Of a DNA stretch of 11,392 nt, positions 1-6,255 are shown in pieces; position 1 is the first letter of the stretch, and every line of letters starts with the position of its first letter. The stretch comes from Stenotrophomonas sp. (GTDB taxonomy: Bacteria > Pseudomonadota > Gammaproteobacteria > Xanthomonadales > Xanthomonadaceae). The notes below the pieces were generated by a model. It was given only the letters and a program-made list of their open reading frames with translations. It made no database searches and was not told where the DNA came from. The stretch is from assembly GCA_003484865.1 (NCBI GenBank), contig DMZT01000505.1, positions 541 through 11,932 on the forward strand, given 5' to 3'. The position numbers and the translations under genes were made by a program.

Positions 1-1617
1 CTGTTCGTGATCGGCCTGGAGATGCGGCCCTCGCACCTGTGGAGTCTGCGCAACGAGATCTTCGGCCTGGGCACGCTGCAGATCGTGGTCTGCGGCGCGG
101 TGCTGACCGGCGTGTGCATGCTGCTCGGCTTCCCCTTGCCGGTGGCCTTCATCGGCGCCGCCGGGTTCGTGTTGACCTCCACCGCGGTGGTGATGCAACT
201 GCTTGCCGAACGCGGCGACATCGCGCTGCCGACCGGCCAGAAGATCGTCTCGATCCTGCTGTTCGAAGATCTGCTGATCGTGCCGCTGCTGGCGGTGGTC
301 GCGTTCATGGCGCCGGTGCACAGTGATGCGGGCGAGAGCTCGCGCTGGGTCACCGTGGGTATCGCTGCCGGTGCGATCGTCGGCCTGGTGCTGGTCGGCC
401 GCTTCCTGCTCAATCCGTTGTTCCGCATCCTCGCCGCCGCCAAGGCGCGCGAGGTGATGACGGCCGCTGCCCTGCTGGTCGTGCTCGGCGCCGCGCTGCT
501 GATGCAGCTGGGTGGGTTGTCGATGGCGATGGGCGCGTTCCTCGCGGGCGTGCTGCTCAGCGAATCCACCTTCCGCCACCAGATCGAAGCGGACATCGAG
601 CCGTTCCGCGGCATCCTGCTCGGCCTGTTTTTCCTCAGCGTCGGCATGGCGTTGGACCTCACCGTCGTGGCCAACAACTGGCCGCTGATCGTCTCCGGCG
701 TGTTCGCGCTGATGCTGGCCAAGGCGGTCTGCATCTACGTGGTCGCGCGCATCCTGGGCAGTGATCATCGGCAGGCGCTGGACCGTGGCGTGGTGATGGC
801 GCAGGGCGGCGAGTTCGCCTTCGTGCTGTTCTCCGCCGCGGCGGTGGCCGGTGTGATCGACGTACAGGTCAATGCCAATCTGACCGCGATCGTGGTGCTT
901 TCGATGGCGCTGACGCCGCTGTTCGTGCTGCTGCACGACAAGCTGATGCCGGACCGGGAAGTCTCGCTCGATGGCGTCGAAGAAGCCGACGGCTTGTCCG
1001 GCAGCGTGCTGCTGATCGGCTTTGGTCGCTTCGGCCAAGTGGCGAGTCAGTCGCTGCTGGCGCGCGATGTGGATGTGACCATCATCGACAACGACGTGGA
1101 CATGATCCACAACGCCGAGCGCTTCGGGTTCAAGATCTACTACGGCGACGGTACCCGGCTGGATGTACTGCATGCGTCCGGCGCGGGGTCGGCGCGTGCG
1201 ATCGCGGTGTGCGTCAACAGCGACCAGGATGCCGATCGCATCGTCGAGCTGGTCACCCACGAGTTCCCCCAGGCCAAGCTGCTGGTGCGCTCGTTCGATC
1301 GCGAGCATTCGCTGCGCCTGATCCATGCCGGCGTGGACTTCCAGATCCGCGAGACCTTCGAGTCGGCGCTGCAGTTCGGCCAGGCCGCGTTGATGGAGCT
1401 GGGTGCCGATCCGGACGATGCGCGTGAGATCGCCGAGCAGATCCGCGAGCGTGATGCGGAACGCTTCGAGCTGGAGATGGCGGGCGGAGACCTGCGCGCC
1501 GGGGCGCACATGGTGTTCGGCACGGCGCTGCCCGGCGTGCCCACGCCGACCCCGTTCACCGCGCCCAAGCGCAAAGCGCGCACGCTCAACGCGGACGAGG
1601 TGCCGGAAGAAGAATAA
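1..1617 (+). CDS. KefB/KefC-type CPA2 cation:proton antiporter with C-terminal RCK domain (5' end missing)
   Basis: This is a membrane K+/H+ (monovalent cation:proton) antiporter of the CPA2 family. The reading frame is open from the first base, so the start and roughly the first 70 residues lie outside the window; 538 residues are visible. The visible part begins LFVIGLEMRPSHLW, matching the early transmembrane part of KefB/KefC. Many hydrophobic helices follow. The conserved stretch GAFLAGVLLSES begins at visible residue 178 and continues into EADIEPFRGILLGLFFLSVGM; the later motif AQGGEFAFVLFS is also typical. From about residue 334 a cytoplasmic RCK/TrkA-N domain starts, with nucleotide-binding loop GFGRFGQ (G340, G342, G345), followed by an acidic helical tail and a proline/lysine-rich C-terminus. 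The E. coli homologues are gated by glutathione adducts; whether this one is cannot be read from the sequence. The family is certain, the choice between KefB and KefC is not, so no symbol is given. A SMAG dimer follows the stop. Confidence 0.93.
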   Translation: MFVIGLEMRPSHLWSLRNEIFGLGTLQIVVCGAVLTGVCMLLGFPLPVAFIGAAGFVLTSTAVVMQLLAERGDIALPTGQKIVSILLFEDLLIVPLLAVVAFMAPVHSDAGESSRWVTVGIAAGAIVGLVLVGRFLLNPLFRILAAAKAREVMTAAALLVVLGAALLMQLGGLSMAMGAFLAGVLLSESTFRHQIEADIEPFRGILLGLFFLSVGMALDLTVVANNWPLIVSGVFALMLAKAVCIYVVARILGSDHRQALDRGVVMAQGGEFAFVLFSAAAVAGVIDVQVNANLTAIVVLSMALTPLFVLLHDKLMPDREVSLDGVEEADGLSGSVLLIGFGRFGQVASQSLLARDVDVTIIDNDVDMIHNAERFGFKIYYGDGTRLDVLHASGAGSARAIAVCVNSDQDADRIVELVTHEFPQAKLLVRSFDREHSLRLIHAGVDFQIRETFESALQFGQAALMELGADPDDAREIAEQIRERDAERFELEMAGGDLRAGAHMVFGTALPGVPTPTPFTAPKRKARTLNADEVPEEE

Positions 1618-1620
1618 GCA

Positions 1621-1691
1621 GGGTAGTGCCGGCGGCTGGCCGGCACCCAGGTGGGCCCATCCCACCTGCCGGCCAGCGGCCGGCACTACCC
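1621..1691. repeat. SMAG (GTAG-type REP) dimer forming a long hairpin
   Basis: Two REP units face each other. The left unit (1623-1646) reads GTAGTGCCGGCGGCTGGCC and on; the right unit (1667-1689) is its near-exact reverse complement ending in CTAC. A second inverted repeat, CAGGTGGG (1648-1655) and CCCACCTG (1661-1668), sits between them with a 5-nt loop. The whole segment can therefore fold as one stem of about 30 bp with a small bulge. The sequence matches the SMAG family of Stenotrophomonas. It lies 3 bp after the antiporter stop codon and about 40 bp before the aldehyde dehydrogenase, so it may also act as a transcription end or mRNA 3' stabiliser. There is no U-tract of the classic kind. 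Confidence 0.88.
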
Positions 1692-1717
1692 TGACCCGCG
1701 CTCACGCTGCGTCCCGC

Positions 1718-1723
1718 TATAGT
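1718..1723 (+). promoter_or_regulatory. Candidate -10 box of a leaderless promoter for the aldehyde dehydrogenase
   Basis: TATAGT ends 6 nt before the ATG at 1730. This spacing would place the transcription start at or within a base or two of the start codon. No Shine-Dalgarno sequence exists between the hexamer and the ATG. A CTGACC at 1691-1696 resembles a -35 box, but its spacing is longer than usual (19-21 nt, depending on the -10 register). The same geometry recurs before xth and rsmG. This is inferred from sequence only. Confidence 0.5.
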
Positions 1724-1729
1724 CGGCCC

Positions 1730-3145
1730 ATGAGCGATGCCCACACCGATCCCGCCGCGCTTCCCGCGATCCTGCAGACCCTGCGTACCGCCTGGCAGGC
1801 CAACCGCCCGACGCTGGAACAGCGCCGCGACGACCTGCAGCGCCTGCGCGCCGCCCTCAAGGCACGTCTGCCGGACATGGCCGCGGCGATCTCGGCCGAT
1901 TTCGGCCACCGCTCCACCCACGAATCACTGATCGCCGATGGCATGACCGTGCTCGGCGACATCGACCACCTGTGCGGCCATCTGCGCGGCTGGATGCGGC
2001 CGCGCCGGGTCGGTGTCGGCTGGCGGTTCTGGCCGGCGCGCGCACAGACCCGCCCGGTGCCGCTGGGCGTGGTCGGGGTGATCTCCCCTTGGAACTACCC
2101 GGTCAACCTGGCGCTGATTCCGCTGGCCACCGCGATCGCCGCCGGCAACCACGTGATCCTCAAGCCGTCCGAGCACACGCCCCGCACCAGCGCATTCCTG
2201 TACTCGCTGTTGGCTGACGTGTTCCCTTCCGATCGCGTGGCGGTCGTGCAGGGCGATGGAAACCTCGCCAGCGCCCTGGCCGGCTCGCCGCTGGACCATC
2301 TGGTGTTCACCGGCTCCACCACCGTCGGCCGCAAGGTCATGGCGGCCGCCGCCGAGCACCTGACCCCGCTCACGCTGGAGCTGGGCGGCAAATCCCCGGC
2401 CATTGTCTGCAGCGACTACCCGCTGGAGAAGGCCGCCGCGCGCCTGGCCACCGGCAAGTTCTTCAATGCCGGCCAGACCTGCATCGCGCCGGACTACGTG
2501 CTGATCGACGGCCATCGCCAGCGCGAGCTGGTGCAGCAGCTGCAGACCCAGGTGCAGGCGCGCTATGGCGATTTCAGCGACGCCGCGGATTACACCCGGA
2601 TCATCCACGACGGCCAGTACCAGCGCCTGCGCGGCTATCTCGATGAAGCCCGCGCGCGGGGCGTGCCGGTGATCGAACTGGCCACGGTCGATCCCGAGCG
2701 TGCGCGGCGCGAGCGGCTGATCGTGCCGACCATCGTGCTCGATCCGCCGGCCGATCTGGCGCTGATGCGCGAGGAGATCTTCGGCCCGATCCTGCCGGTC
2801 TGCGCGTATCCGGATCTGGACGCCGCCATCGCGGCGGTGCAGTCACGTGACCGCCCGTTGGCGCTGTACGTCTTCAGTCACGAACGTACGCAGGTGGAAC
2901 GGGTGCTGGCGCAGGTCGTGGCCGGCGGCGTCACCGTCAACGACACGCTGCTGCATTTTGCGGTCAATGGGCTGCCTTTCGGCGGCGTTGGCCCGAGTGG
3001 TATGGGCGCCTATCACGCGCGCGCCGGTTTCGATGCGATGAGCAAGCAGCTGCCGATCCTGTGGCAGTCGCGTTGGGCGGCCAGCGATCTGCTCAAGCCG
3101 CCGTATTCGAAGATCGCCGGGATGTTGAAGGCGATGGTGCGGTAG
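1730..3145 (+). CDS. Aldehyde dehydrogenase, coniferyl aldehyde dehydrogenase type
   Basis: This is an NAD(P)+-dependent aldehyde dehydrogenase of 471 residues that should oxidise an aldehyde to its carboxylic acid in the cytoplasm. The ALDH fold is clear: SPWNYP with the conserved active-site Asn122, nucleotide-binding loop FTGSTTVGRKV, general base Glu217 in TLELGGKSPA, and catalytic Cys251 in FFNAGQTCIAPD, then EEIFGPILPV and LPFGGVGPSGMGAYHARAGF. The N-terminal motif ISADFGHRSTHE and the C-terminus KPPYSKIAGML are characteristic of the bacterial coniferyl aldehyde dehydrogenase subgroup, which can also take aliphatic and other aromatic aldehydes. The natural substrate cannot be fixed from sequence. 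The frame stays open upstream to 1403, but ATG 1730 is chosen because the family homology begins there and a -10-like box precedes it. The gene stands alone between a SMAG dimer and a convergent gene. Its TAG stop lies in a hairpin. Confidence 0.92.
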   Translation: MSDAHTDPAALPAILQTLRTAWQANRPTLEQRRDDLQRLRAALKARLPDMAAAISADFGHRSTHESLIADGMTVLGDIDHLCGHLRGWMRPRRVGVGWRFWPARAQTRPVPLGVVGVISPWNYPVNLALIPLATAIAAGNHVILKPSEHTPRTSAFLYSLLADVFPSDRVAVVQGDGNLASALAGSPLDHLVFTGSTTVGRKVMAAAAEHLTPLTLELGGKSPAIVCSDYPLEKAAARLATGKFFNAGQTCIAPDYVLIDGHRQRELVQQLQTQVQARYGDFSDAADYTRIIHDGQYQRLRGYLDEARARGVPVIELATVDPERARRERLIVPTIVLDPPADLALMREEIFGPILPVCAYPDLDAAIAAVQSRDRPLALYVFSHERTQVERVLAQVVAGGVTVNDTLLHFAVNGLPFGGVGPSGMGAYHARAGFDAMSKQLPILWQSRWAASDLLKPPYSKIAGMLKAMVR

Positions 3146-3173
3146 GGGCCGCCGGCATGGACGCCCGCTACCG
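3140..3173. terminator. Hairpin between convergent genes, containing both stop codons (possible decayed GTAG element)
   Basis: CGGTAGGGGC (3140-3149) pairs with GCCC-G-CTACCG (3163-3173), giving a 10-bp stem with one bulged G and a 13-nt loop. The left GTAG carries the TAG stop of the aldehyde dehydrogenase (3143-3145). The right CTAC carries, on the minus strand, the TAG stop of the PH-domain gene (3170-3168). It could serve as a bidirectional terminator, though there is no U-tract. The facing GTAG heads also recall a degenerate SMAG pair, but the inner stem does not match a standard unit. Confidence 0.35.
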
Positions 3174-3731
3174 ATGCCTGAGCGCGGCCAGGAACGCGTC
3201 GGGATCCTCCGGGGATACCAGCAGCGTGTAACCGGCCGTCGTCGGCAGGATCACCACCTTCGCTGGATCGGTCACTGCTGCGAATGCCTTCCCCTTGCCG
3301 GTGCGGAACCACCCCAATGAAAGGCCTGGCATGCCGATGCCATGGGTGCGTAGACCCAACGCAGTGTCATCGCTGCCGGGCAGCCGCCGTCGTGCACCGG
3401 CATGATCGATCTGTGCCATCGGAACTGAAACGGAATACGCGCCGCCGCCGACGGTCAGGGTCGTGGCGTCCGCGGTCAGTCGGATCGCGCTGAGTTGCCA
3501 GACGCCAAGCAGGCCGATGATGACGGCCAGAGAGGTGGCGCCGAGCGCGGCCAACCGGGACATTCTGTCCTTCCCGAGGAAGTAGACCGCCATGCCGACC
3601 AACAGCAGCGGGACGACCCCGATCAGCAGCACCGCAGCGAGTGTCTTGTAATTCAACGCGTGGATCGCGAATTCAGTGGGCATGGGGCGTCGGAGCTCCT
3701 GCAGGTATAGGCGGTAGTCACGGGGCGACAT
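3168..3731 (-). CDS. Membrane-anchored bacterial PH-domain protein (bPH_5-like)
   Basis: This is a predicted inner-membrane protein of 187 residues with no known reaction. Two hydrophobic helices lie at about residues 31-52 (TLAAVLLIGVVPLLLVGMAV) and 60-80. A cytoplasmic or periplasmic beta-rich domain follows, with GLRTHGIGMPGLSLGWFRT, KAFAAVTDPAKVVILPT and the ending LLVSPEDPDAFLAAL. That order (GL-R-G, PG, GWF, VV-P, SPEDP-F) is what I know of the bacterial PH domain family bPH_5. The start is uncertain. ATG 3731 has GGAGGA 11 nt upstream; ATG 3683 (protein MPTEF...) has AGGAG 12 nt upstream; the frame stays open to a GTG at 3800. The 16 residues between the first two options have a coding-like third-position GC bias, so I chose 3731. 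The gene is convergent with the aldehyde dehydrogenase and appears monocistronic. No partner is evident nearby. Confidence 0.75.
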   Translation of the reverse strand: MSPRDYRLYLQELRRPMPTEFAIHALNYKTLAAVLLIGVVPLLLVGMAVYFLGKDRMSRLAALGATSLAVIIGLLGVWQLSAIRLTADATTLTVGGGAYSVSVPMAQIDHAGARRRLPGSDDTALGLRTHGIGMPGLSLGWFRTGKGKAFAAVTDPAKVVILPTTAGYTLLVSPEDPDAFLAALRHR

Positions 3732-3940
3732 GTCGAGAATCTTCCTCCAGTCGACAGCGATGCAAGTGGGGAAGCTCCTCGCTTTCATGTGCGAAAGCAC
3801 CTACAGAACTCCGAGTCATCGGCAACAATTGCAGCGTGATATCCCCTTGCCCACTGGACAATGTGTTGCGCCGCTGGCCCCGGCGCCTCCGCTGGCGAGT
3901 GGCGCTGCGGATCAATCACGTCATGTGGCGCAAAGCACCC
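3732..3940. other. Intergenic stretch without a supported gene
   Basis: This 209-bp stretch lies between the PH-domain gene and the next minus-strand gene. Short frames run through it on both strands, but none has a good start, ribosome binding site or recognisable protein. It appears less GC-rich than the flanking genes around 3730-3870, as regulatory DNA often is. I see no convincing promoter hexamer pair, SMAG element or terminator in it. An upstream extension of the PH gene (in-frame ATG at 3788) would take up part of it. Confidence 0.5.
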
Positions 3941-4276
3941 TCAACGCCCCGGCTGCGACGATGGGCCTTCGTGGAACCACGCATAGGCCGCAGCTTCAAG
4001 ATCGCCTTCCTTGGCAATCACCGAACCGTCCTCGTCCAGCAGGGTGTAGTGGCGCTGGTCGCCGCCCAGCGCGGCGCTGCCATCCAACCCGAGCAGCAGG
4101 GTGTAGAGGGTGTCGGTGGTGAAGACGTCGAGCATCTCCCGCAACAGCTGGGTCTGCTCGGGCGACAGGTCCATCGCGGCAATCCTTGCTGCGCACGCCG
4201 TGCCTGGGGTCCATGCCATGGCGAGCAGGTTCGCTTTCTCCGCGTACCATTTTGCTACGAAGGCATCTGCGTTCAT
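3941..4276 (-). CDS. Hypothetical protein of 111 residues
   Basis: I do not recognise this protein. It is soluble-looking and acidic overall, with no signal peptide or membrane segment. The N-terminal part (FVAKWYAEKANLLAMAW) looks helical. A second helical part starts at MDLSPEQTQLLREML near residue 35, then comes a compact motif TLYTLLLGLDGSAALGG, QRHYTLLDEDGSVIA and a final helix LEAAAYAWFHE. The pattern of an aromatic-rich YTLLDEDG strand followed by an acidic helix suggests a small globular domain, as in many single-domain accessory or immunity-like proteins, but that is only a resemblance. ATG 4276 has no clear Shine-Dalgarno sequence. The internal ATG at residue 35 has none either, so the longer form is kept. 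The downstream end is 210 bp from the PH-domain gene on the same strand, so co-transcription is possible but unsupported. Confidence 0.62.
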   Translation of the reverse strand: MNADAFVAKWYAEKANLLAMAWTPGTACAARIAAMDLSPEQTQLLREMLDVFTTDTLYTLLLGLDGSAALGGDQRHYTLLDEDGSVIAKEGDLEAAAYAWFHEGPSSQPGR

Positions 4277-4363
4277 GGGATATCTGCGCTAGCGGGGGTG
4301 GGCCAGAGCCTAGCGGGAGACGCAGGCGTGCGGCAAAAATCTGCGTGCCCGGACGCGAGAGGC

Positions 4364-4416
4364 TGCCGGCCAGCGGCCGGCACTACCGGCTCCACCGACC
4401 AACGGTCGGTGGCTAC
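4364..4416. repeat. Two adjacent SMAG REP units of different sequence subtypes
   Basis: The first unit (4364-4386) reads TGCCGGCCAGCGGCCGGCAC then TAC, the GCCGGC subtype also seen at 1667-1689. The second (4392-4416) is a perfect 9-bp stem CCACCGACC / GGTCGGTGG with loop AAC, followed by GCTAC reading toward xth. Both carry the CTAC tail on the same side, so they are a tandem rather than an inverted pair. The second unit ends 4 nt before the candidate -10 box of xth, which puts the expected -35 region inside the palindrome. Confidence 0.87.
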
Positions 4417-4419
4417 CGG

Positions 4420-4425
4420 TAGAAT
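4420..4425 (+). promoter_or_regulatory. Candidate -10 box of a leaderless promoter for xth
   Basis: TAGAAT ends 7 nt before the ATG at 4433, so transcription would begin about at the start codon. There is no Shine-Dalgarno sequence. An upstream in-frame ATG at 4424 overlaps the hexamer, which is a reason to reject it as the start. No -35 consensus is visible; the corresponding position (about 4397-4402) falls inside the SMAG palindrome. Confidence 0.5.
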
Positions 4426-4432
4426 GGCGCGC

Positions 4433-5200
4433 ATGAAAATCGCCTCCTGGAACGTCAACTCGCTCAACGTGCGCCTGCCGCACCTGGAACAATGGCTCAC
4501 GGCGTTCGCGCCGGACGTGGTCGGCATCCAGGAAACCAAGATGGAGGACCACAAGTTCCCCGACGCGGTGCTGGCCGGGCTGGGCTACCGCAGCGTGTTT
4601 GCCGGGCAGAAGACCTACAACGGCGTCGCGCTGCTCTCGCGGGAACCGGCGCAGGACGTGCAGATCGGCATCCCCGGCTTCGAGGATGAGCAGAAGCGCG
4701 CCATCGCCGGCACCGTCAACGGCGTGCGCATCATCAACCTGTACGTGGTCAACGGCCAGGACGTGGGCACCGACAAGTACGCCTACAAGCTGCGCTGGCT
4801 GGAGGCCGTGCATGCCTGGGTCGAAGCCGAGCTGGCGAAGTACCCGGAGCTGGTGGTGATGGGTGACTTCAACATCGCGCCCGATGCCCGCGACGTGCAC
4901 GACCCGCTGGTCTGGAACGAGAACCACATCCTGACCTCCACCGCCGAGCGCGGTGCCCTGAACAAGCTGCTGCAGCTCGGCCTGCACGATGCCTTCCGCC
5001 TGCACAGCGAGGAAGAGGGCGTGTTCAGCTGGTGGGACTACCGGGCGGCCGGCTTCCGGCGCAACCTGGGCCTGCGCATCGACCTGACCCTGGTCTCCGA
5101 CGCGCTCAAGGCGCGCGCGCTGGGCTCGGGCATCGACCGTGAGCCGCGCACCTGGGAGCGCCCCAGCGACCATGCCCCGGCCTGGGTGCAGTTGGGCTGA
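4433..5200 (+). CDS. xth: Exodeoxyribonuclease III (AP endonuclease family 1)
   Basis: This cytoplasmic DNA repair enzyme cleaves at abasic sites and removes 3'-blocking groups, with 3'-5' exonuclease activity on duplex DNA; it acts in base excision repair. The 255-residue product is of normal size (E. coli XthA is 268). It shows the whole EEP nuclease core in order: MKIASWNVNSLNVRLPHL at the N-terminus, metal ligand Glu34 in QETKMED, Asp145/Asn147 in MGDFNIAPDARDVHDP, the RIDLTLVSD motif, and the catalytic Asp246-His247 pair in ERPSDHAPAW. The start at 4433 matches the usual MK..SWN(V/I)N beginning; an ATG three codons upstream lies in the presumed -10 box. The gene is flanked by a SMAG tandem upstream and a strong terminator 11 nt after the stop, so it is probably monocistronic. 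Nothing is missing from the active site. Confidence 0.96.
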   Translation: MKIASWNVNSLNVRLPHLEQWLTAFAPDVVGIQETKMEDHKFPDAVLAGLGYRSVFAGQKTYNGVALLSREPAQDVQIGIPGFEDEQKRAIAGTVNGVRIINLYVVNGQDVGTDKYAYKLRWLEAVHAWVEAELAKYPELVVMGDFNIAPDARDVHDPLVWNENHILTSTAERGALNKLLQLGLHDAFRLHSEEEGVFSWWDYRAAGFRRNLGLRIDLTLVSDALKARALGSGIDREPRTWERPSDHAPAWVQLG

Positions 5201-5211
5201 CCGCGGAAACA

Positions 5212-5238
5212 ACAAGGCCCGGCAGTGCCGGGCCTTGT
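5212..5238. terminator. Rho-independent terminator hairpin shared by convergent xth and the GlsB-type gene
   Basis: ACAAGGCCCGGC (5212-5223) and GCCGGGCCTTGT (5227-5238) form a perfect 12-bp stem with loop AGT. On the minus strand the stem is followed by the T-rich run TTGTTTCC, a good U-tract for the minus-strand gene ending at 5264. On the plus strand the run after the stem is weaker (CGATC), but the hairpin directly follows the xth stop and probably stops both transcripts. Confidence 0.85.
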
Positions 5239-5263
5239 CGATCAAACCTTGTACGTGCGTTCG

Positions 5264-5515
5264 TTACCGCACGTTCCTGCGCGTAAACAGATTCACGATC
5301 GCGAGCAGGATCACTGCGCCGATCAACGAGAACAGGAACGTGCGGATGGTGATCGCTTCATTGATGCCACCGCCGAACAGCCAACCGGCCAGCAATGCGC
5401 CGACGATGCCGACCACGATGTTGAGGATGATGCCTTGCTGCGCGTCCCGCTTCATGATGATGCTGGCAAGCCAGCCCACGATGCCGCCGACGATCAACCA
5501 GATGATGATGCCCAT
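5264..5515 (-). CDS. GlsB/YeaQ/YmgE family small membrane protein
   Basis: This is an 83-residue inner-membrane protein of the transglycosylase-associated (Tag) family, linked in other bacteria to general and envelope stress responses; no enzymatic activity is established. The N-terminal MGIIIWLIVGGIVGWLASIIM with its glycine spacing is the family hallmark. It is followed by a short basic loop, a second glycine-rich helix (about residues 29-48, NIVVGIVGALLAGWLFGGG) and a third helix (about 58-77), ending in the basic tail FTRRNVR. The length is standard. ATG 5515 is supported by a good ribosome binding site, GAGGGAG, 8 nt upstream. It is transcribed divergently from the phosphopantetheinyl transferase, sharing a 90-bp intergenic region, and ends at a strong terminator. 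Some relatives are stress-inducible, but I see no clear sigma-factor signature here. Confidence 0.93.
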   Translation of the reverse strand: MGIIIWLIVGGIVGWLASIIMKRDAQQGIILNIVVGIVGALLAGWLFGGGINEAITIRTFLFSLIGAVILLAIVNLFTRRNVR

Positions 5516-5605
5516 AACGTTGACTCCCTCTGTGCGGTTGCAACCCCTGCAGTGGACGGCACACCCTGTGAAATCGTCGTGCAGCCGCGACGGCGGAGCC
5601 GTGGC

Positions 5606-6205
5606 ATGACCCTGCCGGCGACGCTGGACGGCCCTTGGCGCTTCGGCCCGGTCACGGTCTGGCGCCTGCCGCATGTGCCGGGCACCCGGGGCGAGCCCCA
5701 GGCCCGGCTGCTGCTGGCCGAGCAGCTGGGCGGGGCGCCGGAGGACGTGCCGTTGCAGCGCGACCCGCGCGGCCGGCCAGAGCTGCATGGCCCGTTGGCG
5801 CATATCGGGACCGGCTGGAGCCACAGCCATGGGCAGCTGCTGGTCGCCCTCGGTGAAGGCGTCCGCCTTGGCGTGGACCTGGAGCCGCTGCGCCCGAGGC
5901 CACGGATGCTGGAAATCGTGCAGCGCTTCTTCCACCCGGCCGAGATCGCCTGGCTGGAATCGCTGGACGAGAACGCCCGCAACCATTGGTTCTTCCGCGT
6001 GTGGTGCGCCAAGGAAGCGCTGTTGAAGGCGCAGGGGCAGGGCATCTCCTTCGGTCTGCACCGGCTGCAGCTCGCGCCCGGCCTCGACGGTGGCCTGCAT
6101 CTGGCCTGGTGCGATCCGGAACTGGGGCCGGCCGGGCGCTGGCACCTGCATGAGTGGCAGGCAGCCGATGATTTCCGCGCGGCGCTGGCCTGGCATGCGA
6201 TGTGA
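5606..6205 (+). CDS. 4'-phosphopantetheinyl transferase (Sfp-type superfamily)
   Basis: This enzyme transfers the 4'-phosphopantetheine arm from coenzyme A to a serine of acyl or peptidyl carrier proteins, activating them for fatty-acid-like, polyketide or nonribosomal peptide synthesis. The 199-residue product has the family core motifs: magnesium ligands Asp91 and Glu93 in LGVDLEPL, and [14 protein letters not shown] with Lys136 and Glu137. An N-terminal RDPRGRPEL followed by [13 protein letters not shown] corresponds to the other conserved elements. The size lies between AcpS (about 120) and Sfp (about 225), as in the HetI/Gsp-like group. ATG 5606 is chosen over in-frame upstream starts because GGAG lies 7 nt upstream and the extended frame runs through the xth terminator and the divergent gene. 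The carrier-protein partner is not in the window. In xanthomonads such enzymes serve aryl-polyene pigment pathways, but that link here is only inference. Confidence 0.9.
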   Translation: MTLPATLDGPWRFGPVTVWRLPHVPGTRGEPQARLLLAEQLGGAPEDVPLQRDPRGRPELHGPLAHIGTGWSHSHGQLLVALGEGVRLGVDLEPLRPRPRMLEIVQRFFHPAEIAWLESLDENARNHWFFRVWCAKEALLKAQGQGISFGLHRLQLAPGLDGGLHLAWCDPELGPAGRWHLHEWQAADDFRAALAWHAM

Positions 6206-6213
6206 GATGGGGC

Positions 6214-6235
6214 GCCGACCAACGGTCGGCTCTAC
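6214..6235. repeat. SMAG REP monomer upstream of rsmG
   Basis: GCCGACC (6214-6220), loop AAC, GGTCGGC (6224-6230), then TCTAC. On the minus strand it starts GTAGAGCCGACC. It starts 9 bp after the transferase stop and ends 8 bp before the candidate rsmG -10 box, so the -35 position of that promoter falls within or next to it. Confidence 0.85.
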
Positions 6236-6243
6236 CGACCTGC

Positions 6244-6249
6244 GATAAT
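6244..6249 (+). promoter_or_regulatory. Candidate -10 box of a leaderless promoter for rsmG
   Basis: GATAAT, close to the consensus TATAAT, ends 6 nt before the ATG at 6256. No Shine-Dalgarno sequence lies in between, so the transcript probably starts at the start codon. No clear -35 box is visible; the expected place (about 6221-6226) is the arm and loop of the SMAG palindrome. Confidence 0.55.
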
Positions 6250-6255
6250 GGTGCC

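Noticed and set aside
1403..1729. In-frame extension upstream of the aldehyde dehydrogenase, overlapping the antiporter gene.
   Set aside because: It runs through the antiporter C-terminus in another frame and through the SMAG dimer, has no family similarity, and the true start at 1730 has a -10 box in front of it.
2842..2851. GTCACGTGAC palindrome inside the aldehyde dehydrogenase gene, sharing the TCACGTGA core of parS.
   Set aside because: Only the central core agrees with parS (TGTTTCACGTGAAACA); the outer arms do not match. It lies in a conserved coding region 4 kb from parA, so a chance palindrome is more likely.
3718..3915. Small minus-strand frame of 65 codons in the gap between the PH-domain and hypothetical genes.
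   Set aside because: Arg-rich, no ribosome binding site, no similarity I recognise, and it overlaps the 5' end of the PH-domain gene.
3641..4432. Long N-terminal extension of the xth reading frame.
   Set aside because: It crosses intergenic DNA, the antisense of the hypothetical gene and the SMAG tandem; ExoIII homologues begin at MKIASWN (4433).
5225..5605. In-frame extension upstream of the phosphopantetheinyl transferase.
   Set aside because: It is antisense to the GlsB-type gene and starts within the terminator stem. A GGAG ribosome binding site marks 5606.
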